Assembly (NCBI RefSeq): GCF_039543205.1
Contig: NZ_BAABJH010000001.1
Span: forward strand, 1,116,001-1,180,000
Reading direction: 5' to 3'
Source: Flaviramulus_B aquimarinus
Lineage (GTDB): Bacteria > Bacteroidota > Bacteroidia > Flavobacteriales > Flavobacteriaceae
DNA length: 64,000 nt
The position numbers and the translations under genes are program-made. Shown here in pieces: positions 35,719 through 44,529 of this stretch (its first letter is position 1; each line of letters begins with the position of its first letter). The notes under the pieces are model-generated. The model did no database searches, was not told the origin of the DNA, and saw only the letters and a program-made list of their open reading frames with translations.

Positions 35719-36549
35719 ATGAAAACAATCAACCAATTTTTTACTGCAATAGTTTTAGCTCTATTGTTATTTACTCCCACAATCATTTCAGCTCAAGATG
35801 ACGCTCCTAAACCAGCACAATTTATTACCGTAACCACCAATCATTGGAATATGGACAAGGAGGATTTTAAAATGAGCGAGTGGAAAGCCGCTCAAAAAGA
35901 GTACCATGAAAAAGTAACCATGAAGAATGAATATATCATGGCATCTTCCATGTACATGCATAATATGACAGCTGATAACTCAGAGTTTCTTGCAGTGCAA
36001 GCTTTTGCTAATTGGGAAGATATAAACAAGTTTGCAAAAAGAAGTTCAGAATTAGAAAAAGAAGCTTGGCCAGATGAAGCTGAAAGAAAAGCATTCTTAA
36101 ATAATCTAAATTCATATTTCTCTAACGAGCATTCCGATGAAATTTATGCACCTCTATCTGGCATGAAATTTATGCCTGAAAAACCAACAAAAGATATGAT
36201 ATGCTATATTAGAAGAAGCCATTTTGCTTTTCCTGAAAATGGATCAAATGAGGAGTTTGATAAATTAAGAATGAAAGGCAATGCCGCTATTATTCAAAAA
36301 AATGAGCACATAAAAGCATACTATCCTAATGTTCATGCTTGGGGCTCAGATAAAACAGAGTATGTAGAAGCCTTTTTTATTGATTCCGTGGCTGATCTAG
36401 ACAAAATGTTTGATAGAAGTGATGAATTAATGGCAGAAGCATTCCCTGACACTGAAGAAAGCAGAGCAGAAGGAAAAGCTTGGAGAAGTTATTTTACTGG
36501 TGTTCATGGCGATTATCTGTACACATTTATTCACGATCTTTCCAAATAA
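35719..36549 (+). CDS. Secreted protein with two similar halves, unknown function
   Basis: The 276-residue product has a signal peptide ending IISAQ. The mature part shows two similar halves. Residues about 40-140 contain ANWEDINKFAKRSSELEKEAWPDEAERKAF and then a SYF...HSDEIY end. Residues about 165-272 contain DSVADLDKMFDRSDELMAEAFPDTEESRAE and then SYFTGVHGDYLY. This duplication suggests a tandem dimeric alpha-beta barrel fold. No active site or family is recognised; a terminator follows. Confidence 0.75.
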   Translation: MKTINQFFTAIVLALLLFTPTIISAQDDAPKPAQFITVTTNHWNMDKEDFKMSEWKAAQKEYHEKVTMKNEYIMASSMYMHNMTADNSEFLAVQAFANWEDINKFAKRSSELEKEAWPDEAERKAFLNNLNSYFSNEHSDEIYAPLSGMKFMPEKPTKDMICYIRRSHFAFPENGSNEEFDKLRMKGNAAIIQKNEHIKAYYPNVHAWGSDKTEYVEAFFIDSVADLDKMFDRSDELMAEAFPDTEESRAEGKAWRSYFTGVHGDYLYTFIHDLSK

Positions 36550-36568
36550 AAATATTAGTATTTAGTTT

Positions 36569-36597
36569 AAAAAGGGCACTTTTAGTGTCCTTTTTTT
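36569..36597 (+). terminator. Rho-independent terminator
   Basis: GGGCACT (36574-36580) pairs with AGTGTCC (36584-36590), one G-U, three-base loop, flanked by AAAAA before and TTTTTTT after. It ends the transcript of the duplicated-domain secreted protein. Confidence 0.85.
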
Positions 36598-36677
36598 ATT
36601 TAAAAAAGATAGTGTATAAATCAAAACTTGGAACGCCTATTATTTAACTGTATTATTGTAATAATAAAATCTAGAAA

Positions 36678-37256
36678 ATGAGTTTAGAAAGTGTATTATT
36701 TAAGCGCGCTAATAACATATGCGAACTGTGTACAAACGATGAGTTTTTACAAATACATACTTTGGCGCCACAAAAAGAGGTCTCTTTAAAAACGTCTTTA
36801 GTCACCTGTAAAACCTGTGTTGACCAAATAGAAGATCCAGAAATTACGGATGCAAATCATTGGCGCTGTTTAAATGACAGTATGTGGAGTGAACATGATG
36901 CTGTAAAAGTAGCCGCTTGGAGAATGCTTTCGCGTTTAAGAAACGAAGGCTGGCCACAAGATTTACTGGATATGATGTATATAGAAGATACTGCTTTAGA
37001 GTTTGCCAAAGCGACAGACGAAGGAGAAGCAGATCCTGAAAAATTAATTCACAGAGATGTAAATGGTGTTGTTCTGCAAGCAGGTGATTCTGTAGTACTA
37101 ATTAAAGACTTAAAAGTAAAAGGTTCTAGTATGGTTGCCAAGCAAGGTACTGCTGTTCGGAATATTCGTTTAGATCATGAAAACGAACAATATATTGAAG
37201 GTAAAGTTGGCCCGACACAAATTGTAATCATTACAGAATATGTAAAGAAATTATAA
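36678..37256 (+). CDS. PhnA domain-containing protein
   Basis: The 192-residue protein has an N-terminal zinc-ribbon-like region with cysteine pairs CELC (about residues 15-18) and CKTC (about 48-51). A C-terminal PhnA domain follows, with HRDVNGVVLQAGDSVVLIKDLKVKGSS and the closing KVGPTQIVIITEYVKK. Despite the name, the family is not shown to act in phosphonate use. Cytoplasmic, monocistronic. Confidence 0.88.
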   Translation: MSLESVLFKRANNICELCTNDEFLQIHTLAPQKEVSLKTSLVTCKTCVDQIEDPEITDANHWRCLNDSMWSEHDAVKVAAWRMLSRLRNEGWPQDLLDMMYIEDTALEFAKATDEGEADPEKLIHRDVNGVVLQAGDSVVLIKDLKVKGSSMVAKQGTAVRNIRLDHENEQYIEGKVGPTQIVIITEYVKKL

Positions 37257-37305
37257 TGAACTCATCTTAAGTTTTAGTGTTTAACCAAAACTAAACGTAA
37301 ACCTT

Positions 37306-37545
37306 ATGCTAGATAATAAGACCAACATGGGAAACTGTAACAAAACACTCCCTTTTAATTCTCAGGACGCTATGATTTGTACTTTTGAGTGTACTTTTTG
37401 TAAAGATTGTGTGTAAACTGTTTTAAAACATATTTGTCCTAACTGCGGTGGTGGTTTTGAAAAACGCCCCATACGCCCAGAGCATTTGTTAGCTAAATAT
37501 TCCGTTTCAAAAAAGGTTGTTTATAAGCCTGTAAATCCACAATAG
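37306..37545 (+). pseudogene. DUF1272 gene broken by an in-frame TAA
   Basis: An ATG at 37306 starts a frame that encodes MLDNKTNMGNCNKTLPFNSQ and then the DUF1272 core DAMICTFECTFCKDCV. A TAA follows at 37414-37416 (codon 37). After the stop the same frame continues to a TAG at 37543-37545 with TVLKHICPNCGGGFEKRPIRP, the rest of the domain. Family members normally carry Glu at the stop position, so one G-to-T change (GAA to TAA) explains it. All zinc cysteines remain, implying a recent break or a sequencing error. Confidence 0.85.
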
Positions 37546-37557
37546 GAGCCTTAAACA

Positions 37558-38028
37558 TCAATCAAAATTTTTAATATCTAAGCGCATATTAACCATATGT
37601 TTTTTAAAACCTACTTTTTCATATGCTTTAATAGCGGATAAGTTATCTTCATAAACATCTAATCGTATTTCATATACTTGCCTTGCTTTGCACCATTTAA
37701 GTAACGCATTAACAATATCTTTATTTAATTGCTTTCCTCTGTGGTGTTTGTCAACAAACATAAAACCCAAATAGCCTTGTTGCTTATGTTTTAAGTAATG
37801 TCTATCTCCCTTTATCTTTGCATATCCAGAGGCTACAATAGTACCATTAATTTCGGCAACATAAACTTCAGAGTTTTTGTTTTCAATTAAATCAGAAATA
37901 TCGTAATAATTAATAGCTCCATCTTGTATTGTAATATCAAAAGGACGTTCTGAAGCAATAACACCTTGTTCAAATTCTAACAAAATATCAATATCGTTTA
38001 AGTTTGCTTTCCTTATAATAGTAGTCAT
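37558..38028 (-). CDS. GNAT family N-acetyltransferase
   Basis: The 156-residue GNAT-fold enzyme shows VYVAEINGTIVASGYAKIKG (strands 2-3), LGFMFVDKHHRGKQLNKDIVNALLKWC (motif A, acetyl-CoA pyrophosphate loop, about residues 86-112) and YEIRLDVYEDNLSAIKAYEKVGFKK (motif B). The substrate is unknown. It starts three bases after the DUF4440-like gene and converges with the broken DUF1272 gene. Confidence 0.9.
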   Translation of the reverse strand: MTTIIRKANLNDIDILLEFEQGVIASERPFDITIQDGAINYYDISDLIENKNSEVYVAEINGTIVASGYAKIKGDRHYLKHKQQGYLGFMFVDKHHRGKQLNKDIVNALLKWCKARQVYEIRLDVYEDNLSAIKAYEKVGFKKHMVNMRLDIKNFD

Positions 38029-38031
38029 AGT

Positions 38032-38463
38032 TTACGAAGACGTATCAGCAATAATCTTCCACTTATCATTAATCTTCTTGAAAACAAGCATAAAAAACCC
38101 ATCGGCATTACCAACCTCACGTTTTATATGATACTCACCTAAAACAAAATATGAACCTTCACATATATTAGAAATATCATTTATTTTAAAACTTAGCTTT
38201 CCCGTATGATTTTCAGTAGGATATGCTTTTTGATAACGTTCTAAAGTATTATCCCAACCATAGGTTACACCATTGCTACCATAAAATTTAAGCGAATCGC
38301 TTTTCCAGTAACCTTCCATGAATTCTTCTAAGTTATTATTAGACCAAGCCATTCGTTGTTTTTTTAAAACTTTATTGATGGCTTTAACATCTGCTTCTAC
38401 ATTGGTTTGAGAATAGCTATTAAAAAAGCATACCATACAAAGTAATACAATTAGTTTTTTCAT
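38032..38463 (-). CDS. Secreted NTF2-like (DUF4440/SnoaL-type) protein
   Basis: The 143-residue protein has a signal peptide ending NSYSQ and an NTF2-like domain. INKVLKKQRMAWSNNNLEEFMEGYW is the usual first helix, then GVTYGWDNTLERYQKAYP, and FMLVFKKINDKWKIIADTSS the closing strands. NTF2-like secreted proteins bind small molecules or act as isomerases, but no catalytic set is evident. Probably co-transcribed with the GNAT gene. Confidence 0.85.
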   Translation of the reverse strand: MKKLIVLLCMVCFFNSYSQTNVEADVKAINKVLKKQRMAWSNNNLEEFMEGYWKSDSLKFYGSNGVTYGWDNTLERYQKAYPTENHTGKLSFKINDISNICEGSYFVLGEYHIKREVGNADGFFMLVFKKINDKWKIIADTSS

Positions 38464-38743
38464 GTGTTAGTATTTATAGTTTTATAATTATAGTTCTACT
38501 ATATAGTAATCAAAAAGCAAAACCTATACCATTTTTTAGTTTAGTAAACGTAAAAGTAACAAAATCTTGTATTAAAAAAGGTCGCTCATCGATGAAATTG
38601 ACATCAACTATTTTTTCATCTAAAGTTAAAATCTGTTGGTCGAAAAAATGATATGATAACCATTTTACTTTTTTACTTTTATCTAGTAATCAATTGATTG
38701 CTCTCCCTCAAGTTTATCATTTAACCAATTAAAAACACTTATC

Positions 38744-39022
38744 ATGGATTTAAAAATCACTAATTGTAATAACTTTTTTAAAATTGTAGGTATTCTGAAT
38801 AAAAATAGCCTAAATGTATTTCAAAATGAATTTAACAACATTTTTGAAAGAGTTAATAATCTTACTATAAGCATTCAAGATATTCAAAGTATGGATAGAC
38901 ATGGTGTTGATGCCATTGCTAAACTTCATCAAGAAGCTTTAAATAAAAATAAAAAATTATCTATTATTGGATTTGGTTGTAAAGATTTATACGACCATTT
39001 TAAAACCAGTACAGCGGCTTAA
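38744..39022 (+). CDS. STAS-domain-like small protein
   Basis: The 92-residue protein resembles a single STAS domain. NNLTISIQDIQSMDRHGVDAIAKLHQEAL is the strand-loop-helix where anti-sigma-factor antagonists have a phosphorylatable Ser or Thr. LSIIGFGCKDLYDHF follows. The S in QSMDRHG (about residue 48) is at the usual spot. No anti-sigma kinase lies nearby, so it may be an orphan regulator or a transporter-associated STAS protein. Convergent with DUF4407. Confidence 0.65.
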   Translation: MDLKITNCNNFFKIVGILNKNSLNVFQNEFNNIFERVNNLTISIQDIQSMDRHGVDAIAKLHQEALNKNKKLSIIGFGCKDLYDHFKTSTAA

Positions 39023-39041
39023 TTTTTAAATAATTCTATTA

Positions 39042-40142
39042 TCACAAAACCTTTTTTTGTTTTTCATAAAAGGCATCTGCCTGCAATTGCATAAGTTCCC
39101 TCGCTTTTTTGCGTTTGTAGGTGTATAATTCACTCTCATTTTCTATATCAGCATATATCCGGTCATTAATAGCATAATCTGTTTTTAATAGGGCTTCTTG
39201 CTGATTTTTATTTTGAAGCACATTTGTTTTTACGGCCGTTTCTTGGTCATCTAACTTAAAATCATAAGCCCCTTTTGGTGATAACAACTTTGCAAAAATT
39301 GGCGAAGTTTCAATAGCTAGAAATAAAAGGAATATAAAAAACGAAGGTAACCAAGGTAATTTGCCCAAAGCATTAATACGAGCCATTAAACCATCAAAAT
39401 TATTAATAATGGGTTGGGTATTTACTATTTGAGTTTCATAATCGCCTTTAAGTTGTGCTATCTGGGTTTCATGAATTGCTATTTTAGCTTTGTTTTCGGC
39501 TTTTAACTGCTGCAATTCTGCTAATAAAGCATCATGTTTTTCTCGTTTTTCTTTATAAACTGGTCCTTTTCCTAAAAGCTTAGTTCCCGCAGTGCCCTCG
39601 GCTTCAGCAATGTATGTGTCATAAAGTTGGTTAACCTCAGCTTCTTTAGTATCTATTTGTTGTTGGAAAGCTATAATATCATTATTTAAACCTTCTATAT
39701 CTGGCGTAAATTGTTCTGCAATTTGATTTTTATTAGCTAGTGTTAATTCATTTTTTTGTTCTAATAAGACTTGGTTGATTTCTTTTTCAAAAATCTTCAG
39801 TTCCAGAGGTTTTGAAATAACAACAGCAATAATTATAGCTAACATAATTCGTGGTGAAGCTTGAATCAATTCATCTATAACATGGCCCGTTTTTTTAATG
39901 GTGGATACAATATAACGGTCTAAATTAAAGATGAGCAATCCCCATATAAGGCCAAATAAAATGGCTGTATAAAGATTATCAAAAACTTTATAAAGGGCAT
40001 AACTGGCGGCAATAAAAGCCATAACAGCGGTAAAGAAAACAGTGGCTCCTATACCTGCATATTTATTTTGTTCTCCAATTGAACAGTTTTCTAGAATATC
40101 TGTATCTGCGCCTGAGCAGATTATAAAAAAACGCTTTAACAT
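39042..40142 (-). CDS. DUF4407 membrane protein
   Basis: The 366-residue protein starts with FFIICSGADTDILENCSIGEQNKYAGIGATVFFTAVMAF. Two helices cluster near residues 30-80, one near 95-115 and one near 258-280. A long coiled-coil (about 120-240) of Glu/Gln/Lys-rich heptads includes QQIDTKEAEVNQLYDTYIAEAEG. This is the DUF4407 layout, an inner-membrane protein with a large periplasmic or cytoplasmic coiled domain. Function unknown. Confidence 0.88.
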   Translation of the reverse strand: MLKRFFIICSGADTDILENCSIGEQNKYAGIGATVFFTAVMAFIAASYALYKVFDNLYTAILFGLIWGLLIFNLDRYIVSTIKKTGHVIDELIQASPRIMLAIIIAVVISKPLELKIFEKEINQVLLEQKNELTLANKNQIAEQFTPDIEGLNNDIIAFQQQIDTKEAEVNQLYDTYIAEAEGTAGTKLLGKGPVYKEKREKHDALLAELQQLKAENKAKIAIHETQIAQLKGDYETQIVNTQPIINNFDGLMARINALGKLPWLPSFFIFLLFLAIETSPIFAKLLSPKGAYDFKLDDQETAVKTNVLQNKNQQEALLKTDYAINDRIYADIENESELYTYKRKKARELMQLQADAFYEKQKKVL

Positions 40143-40236
40143 AATATGATTGATTTTGATTGATTCTTTATCTGTACTGAGGACAGATTGTATATTAGAA
40201 CGTCAAAGTTGGTAATTTGTTACAAAAAAGCATAAA

Positions 40237-40261
40237 AAAAGCCTCGAATGACGAGACTTTT
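40237..40261 (-). terminator. Terminator of the first ELWxxDGT gene
   Basis: AAAAGCCTCG (40237-40246) and CGAGACTTTT (40252-40261) pair with one mismatch. On the minus strand the hairpin is followed by a T-tract, 20 bases beyond the stop of the T9SS gene. Confidence 0.7.
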
Positions 40262-40282
40262 AAATTGTAAAAAAGGGGTTGG

Positions 40283-41842
40283 TTATTTAATTATAATCTT
40301 TTTTGTTACGGTACTTAATTCAGTTTTAACTTTAAATACGTACAACCCACTAGTTAGTTTTAAATCTATTCTTTCTGAAGTAATAGTGCCTTCTTTTACT
40401 GTTTTACCAGTCATATTATAAATTGTATATGGAAAATTTAGCACCTCTTTTGATACTTGAATATAGTCTGAAGTTGGATTTGGAAATACAGATACAATAC
40501 TCGCTACATTAGCTTTAGTGGATAGTGTTGCTGGATTAAAACTAAAAAGCTCATTACCATTAGCTCCAGTTCCAGAAAATATCAATTTACTATCACGGAT
40601 TATAAGTTCATCAACATCTGTTGGGTCTTCTCCGGAACCAAATAGGGACGCTACTGACACTGTTCCTCCATTTGTTCCATCAGTCATCCATAATTTTACA
40701 CCTGTTCCGTCGTTAGCCGAAAAATAGACCAGTCCATTTAACGACATGAAATTGCTAGGTGATGAGTCTCCTGATACATTGATATCTTTTAACATTGATG
40801 TTGTTGTACCGTCATATTTCCATAACTCTTCTCCATCTGTTCCATTGGTTGCACTAAAATATAAATTTGTACCGTCTGAAAATAAATTTTTAACAGCACC
40901 ATTTCCTCCAGAATTCATATCAGAAACTAATACGGTTCCAATAACAGTTCCATCAGATTTCCATAATTGATAACCATTGGCATCTTCACTTGCAAAAAAC
41001 ATGTCACCTTGATGAACTTCAAAATAATCAGGATCTCCAGATCCAGAAGGATTGGTAAAACCAACTTGGAACGTTCCAATAGCTGTGCCATCAGAAACCC
41101 ACAATTCATCATCACTTCCTGAAGAGTCTGCTTCAAAAAATAACTTATTACCCAATAATTCTATATTTTCTCGGTCTGAGGAAACTAACATTCCAGCATC
41201 GCCCCCAGGTCTAATATCTAAAATTTCAGTAGAATTTCCAGTACCATTAAAAAAGGACAGCTCATTTCCGTTACCATCATTTACTCTCATGTAAACACCC
41301 GTAGCTGTAACATGCGGATAGGAGTGTGATGCAAACCCTCCAGAATTATTAGTTGTAAATTTAACAGGTGTTTCGCCATTTAAAGCCCATATTTGAAGAC
41401 TAGGACCATCTAATACCGTAAAATACAGTTCACCATTAAAAACAAATAAATGATTTGGACTACTCGGCCCACTGGTATTTATATCTGCTATTAGATAAGT
41501 ATTTCCACTTGTTCCGTCTGTTACCCATAATTCTGTTTTATTAGCATCATCAGAAGCTCTGAAATAGATTTTGTTGTTGAATTCTATAAAATATCTTGGG
41601 TTTGAATTTGAAGACCCAGCTGTATTTATATCAATAAGAGTTGCATTAGAACCATCATAAACATATAACTCATTACCATCGGTACCATTATCGGCTTGAA
41701 AAAACAACCTACTGGAAGCATCTACGAAGAAATCACTCGGAGAGGAATCCTCAACTCCTGAATTAATATCGACAAGTTCGGTAATTTGGCCCATGGCTAA
41801 AAAAGGGATTAAAGTCAATAAAAGTAGTAATCGATTTTTCAT
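40283..41842 (-). CDS. T9SS-sorted ELWxxDGT repeat protein 1
   Basis: The 519-residue protein has a signal peptide ending AMGQ. At least eight repeats carry ELWVTDGT/ELWKYDGT-type motifs spaced about 40-50 residues apart, typical of beta-propeller-like ELWxxDGT repeats. The last 75 residues (VASIVSVFPNPTSDYIQ to TKKIIIK) are a type A T9SS sorting domain, so the protein is secreted and probably anchored at the cell surface. It is a paralog of the next gene. The hairpin at 41898-41918 precedes it. Confidence 0.88.
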   Translation of the reverse strand: MKNRLLLLLTLIPFLAMGQITELVDINSGVEDSSPSDFFVDASSRLFFQADNGTDGNELYVYDGSNATLIDINTAGSSNSNPRYFIEFNNKIYFRASDDANKTELWVTDGTSGNTYLIADINTSGPSSPNHLFVFNGELYFTVLDGPSLQIWALNGETPVKFTTNNSGGFASHSYPHVTATGVYMRVNDGNGNELSFFNGTGNSTEILDIRPGGDAGMLVSSDRENIELLGNKLFFEADSSGSDDELWVSDGTAIGTFQVGFTNPSGSGDPDYFEVHQGDMFFASEDANGYQLWKSDGTVIGTVLVSDMNSGGNGAVKNLFSDGTNLYFSATNGTDGEELWKYDGTTTSMLKDINVSGDSSPSNFMSLNGLVYFSANDGTGVKLWMTDGTNGGTVSVASLFGSGEDPTDVDELIIRDSKLIFSGTGANGNELFSFNPATLSTKANVASIVSVFPNPTSDYIQVSKEVLNFPYTIYNMTGKTVKEGTITSERIDLKLTSGLYVFKVKTELSTVTKKIIIK

Positions 41843-41897
41843 AATGGTTAGCTTAAAAAATTATACAATAGAACAAGTTAACTAAATTCGAGAAATT

Positions 41898-41918
41898 AAG
41901 CCCCGAAAATCGGGGCTT
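41898..41918. terminator. GC-rich hairpin between the two ELWxxDGT genes
   Basis: AAGCCCCGA (41898-41906) pairs perfectly with TCGGGGCTT (41910-41918) with a three-base loop. The minus strand is followed by TTAATTT, a poor U-tract, so partial termination between the two genes is likely. Confidence 0.65.
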
Positions 41919-41943
41919 TTCTATTAGGTTATTGCAAAAAACA

Positions 41944-43353
41944 TTATTTAATAATAATCTTTTTTGTTATGGTACTTAACTCAGTTTTAACTTTAAATAA
42001 GTATAAGCCACTTCCTAGGTTTAAATTTACTTTTTCAGAGTTAATTACACCTTCTTTTATAGTTTTTCCAGTAACATCATGAATACTATATTTTGCATTT
42101 ATTAGTTGCTTAGATACCATAATATGGTCATTTGCTGGATTAGGAAAAACTTTTACTAGTTCTGCCTTATTGTCGTTGATTGAAAGCGTTGCTGGATTAA
42201 AACTATATAGTTCATTACCTGTTGTACCATTATCTCCTTCAAAATAAAGTACATCATTTAAAACAGTAATTTCATCAACATCCTTTATAGAAGAATCTAA
42301 TTGCGCAATAGTAGTCCCGTCTGTTCTAAATAAATGCCCGTCTGTATCATTAGCATCTTCACCTCTGTAATATAAAAACCCATCATATACTGCATAATCT
42401 GAAGGGTCATGATTTGTGTTAGTTCCTGTTAAGTTACTTAAATTTGTTAGTGTGTCTCCAGTTGGATCATATTTCCACAATTGATCACCACTACCTGTGT
42501 CTCCTTCAAAGTATACATCGCCATTCCATGCAAATAAATTATTGACACCACTAGCCCCAGAAGCCATAGAAACTGCAATTGTACCTACACCAGTTCCGTC
42601 AGTTTTCCATAATTGACCTGTTGCCTCAAAATATAATTCACTTCCAACAATTGTAAAATTACTAATTCCAGAGTTTGCATCATCTCCAGTTATATCTTTA
42701 ACTAAGGTATATGTATCAGTAGCTGGGTCATACTCATAAAGCTCTCTACCAATAGTTGGGTCATCGGTAGCAGTAAACCCATATCCTAGTATTTTATTGT
42801 TAAAAAATGTAAATGCTCCACCGGCAAACTGAACATCTTCTGCTCCTACATTAGCTACTTTAGTTTGTGTAGTACCATCAAACGTATATAAGGCATTACT
42901 ATCTACTGTATTTATATAATAAATTAGGCCACTTACATCTAATGCATTAAATATAAAATCTCCTCCGGTAGCACTTGTATTAGGTTCTGTTCCATCTGAG
43001 CTAAATAATACATTACCAGACCCGGAATTAGCAGAGAAATATAAGGTGCCACCCAACTCAAAAAAGTTGCCAGGTGAAGAAGAACCTGATCCTGTTCTTA
43101 AATCTTTTACAAAGGCAGTACCTACTTCAGTTCCGTCAGTAACCCATAGCTCTCTTCCTAAATCCATACCCCCTGGAGTGTTTGATCCACTAGAATCATC
43201 TGCGCCGAAATATATTTTACCGTTATAAACGGTCAAATTATTTGGTGATGAACTAGATGATCCGCTATCATTAATTTCTTTAACAATAGTAACTTGAGCA
43301 TTCATTGTTAAGGCTAATGTCATCGCTAAGCATGTAAGTAATCGTGTTTTCAT
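41944..43353 (-). CDS. T9SS-sorted ELWxxDGT repeat protein 2
   Basis: The 469-residue paralog has a signal peptide (LAMTLALTMNAQ). Repeated units such as RELWVTDGT, QLWKTDGT and QLWKYDPTGD follow, then a C-terminal T9SS type A domain that almost matches the neighbour over the last 25 residues (SGLYLFKVKTELST). It starts 26 bases after the di-heme peroxidase stop and is the last gene of the long sigma-to-SusCD transcript. Surface location; ligand unknown. Confidence 0.88.
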   Translation of the reverse strand: MKTRLLTCLAMTLALTMNAQVTIVKEINDSGSSSSSPNNLTVYNGKIYFGADDSSGSNTPGGMDLGRELWVTDGTEVGTAFVKDLRTGSGSSSPGNFFELGGTLYFSANSGSGNVLFSSDGTEPNTSATGGDFIFNALDVSGLIYYINTVDSNALYTFDGTTQTKVANVGAEDVQFAGGAFTFFNNKILGYGFTATDDPTIGRELYEYDPATDTYTLVKDITGDDANSGISNFTIVGSELYFEATGQLWKTDGTGVGTIAVSMASGASGVNNLFAWNGDVYFEGDTGSGDQLWKYDPTGDTLTNLSNLTGTNTNHDPSDYAVYDGFLYYRGEDANDTDGHLFRTDGTTIAQLDSSIKDVDEITVLNDVLYFEGDNGTTGNELYSFNPATLSINDNKAELVKVFPNPANDHIMVSKQLINAKYSIHDVTGKTIKEGVINSEKVNLNLGSGLYLFKVKTELSTITKKIIIK

Positions 43354-43379
43354 AATTTTGGTTTTAAAATGTTATTAAT

Positions 43380-44525
43380 TTATTTTGGTAATTCTGGTAA
43401 TAATATCCGTCTGGTAGGTGTACTTAATGTTTCCATAAATGCTATTAAAGCATTTAATTCTGTTTTATCTAGATGTAATTTTCTAGAAAAGGGTGATGGT
43501 TTTGGTATTAAAGAATCTCTTGCTGTACCAAGATATTTTTTTTGTATTACTGCTGGGTTTCCTAGATTATAAAACTCTACAATATCCAGTAGGCTAGGAA
43601 AATGTCCATTATGCATCCATGGCCCTGTTCTTGATACTTCTCGAATGGTAGGCGTTCTAAACTTGCCAATATCATCTATATTTTTTGTGACATTATATCT
43701 GCCAAAATCCTCATTTTTAGTTCCAAACAACGTTTGACCATCATTATGAAATTTATTGTCGCTAAAATAGGGTGTGTTATGGCAATTAATACATTGCGCT
43801 TTGGTTCTAAATAAATGCAACCCTAACACTTCTTCATCAGTGAATTTATCGGATTTGCCACTAATAAATTTATCAAATTTACTTTTTGGACTTTTTATGG
43901 TACGCTCAAAAGTAGCTATGGCATATTGTATGCGTTTTAAAGATACGGAATCATTTCCAAATGCACCTTCAAATAGCGGTTTATACCCTTCTATTTCAGA
44001 AATTTTATCCACAGCTATATTTAACTGCTCATTCATTTCTAATGGATCTCCAATAGGAAACCTAGCTTGATCTTCTAAACTTGAAGCACGACCATCCCAA
44101 AATAATGTGTGTGCATAGCCTGAGTTTAGTATGGTCATAGAATTACGGCCTCCTGTTTGCCTATCATGCCCAAAACTACGTGTGGTATTATCTGTCCAAG
44201 CAAGTTCTGGATTATGGCAGGAGGCACAAGCTATTTGTCCGCTTACCGAAAGTCTAGGATCGAAGAACAAGGTTTTCCCTAATGCTACTTTTTCCTTGGA
44301 GTATGTATTGTCTTTTGGAAAGGTTATTTCTGGCAATACACCTATATCTATAAATGTTCTTTTGTCTATTAAAGAATCTAAAGTTGGTTTGGGCCATGCT
44401 GTGGCATCACCGCTAGAATAAAGTACTCTGAGATTTTCAATGTTTGTATAGGTTTCTTCTTTACTTTCTTTACATGACAAAAAGAGAAGTACTACTAATA
44501 TGAATATGTTGTATTTAATCTTCAT
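43380..44525 (-). CDS. Di-heme cytochrome c peroxidase (MauG/CcpA family)
   Basis: The 381-residue protein has a lipoprotein signal (LLFLSC). It contains two heme c attachment sites, CASCHNPEL (about residue 100) and CINCHNTPYF (about 244), and the family helices GKTLFFDPRLSVSG and RTPTIREVSRTGPWMHNGHF. Such enzymes reduce peroxide or, as MauG- and MbnH-type, modify a partner protein. Its place in a TonB uptake operon, four bases from a large lipoprotein gene, hints at maturation or redox work for the transported ligand; that is inference. Confidence 0.9.
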   Translation of the reverse strand: MKIKYNIFILVVLLFLSCKESKEETYTNIENLRVLYSSGDATAWPKPTLDSLIDKRTFIDIGVLPEITFPKDNTYSKEKVALGKTLFFDPRLSVSGQIACASCHNPELAWTDNTTRSFGHDRQTGGRNSMTILNSGYAHTLFWDGRASSLEDQARFPIGDPLEMNEQLNIAVDKISEIEGYKPLFEGAFGNDSVSLKRIQYAIATFERTIKSPKSKFDKFISGKSDKFTDEEVLGLHLFRTKAQCINCHNTPYFSDNKFHNDGQTLFGTKNEDFGRYNVTKNIDDIGKFRTPTIREVSRTGPWMHNGHFPSLLDIVEFYNLGNPAVIQKKYLGTARDSLIPKPSPFSRKLHLDKTELNALIAFMETLSTPTRRILLPELPK

Positions 44526-44529
44526 AAGC

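Noticed and set aside
40283..43353. Repeated units in the two ELWxxDGT genes as a possible CRISPR or tandem DNA repeat.
   Set aside because: Repeats are protein-level, degenerate in DNA and in frame, with no identical direct repeats or spacers; no CRISPR array was found in the window.
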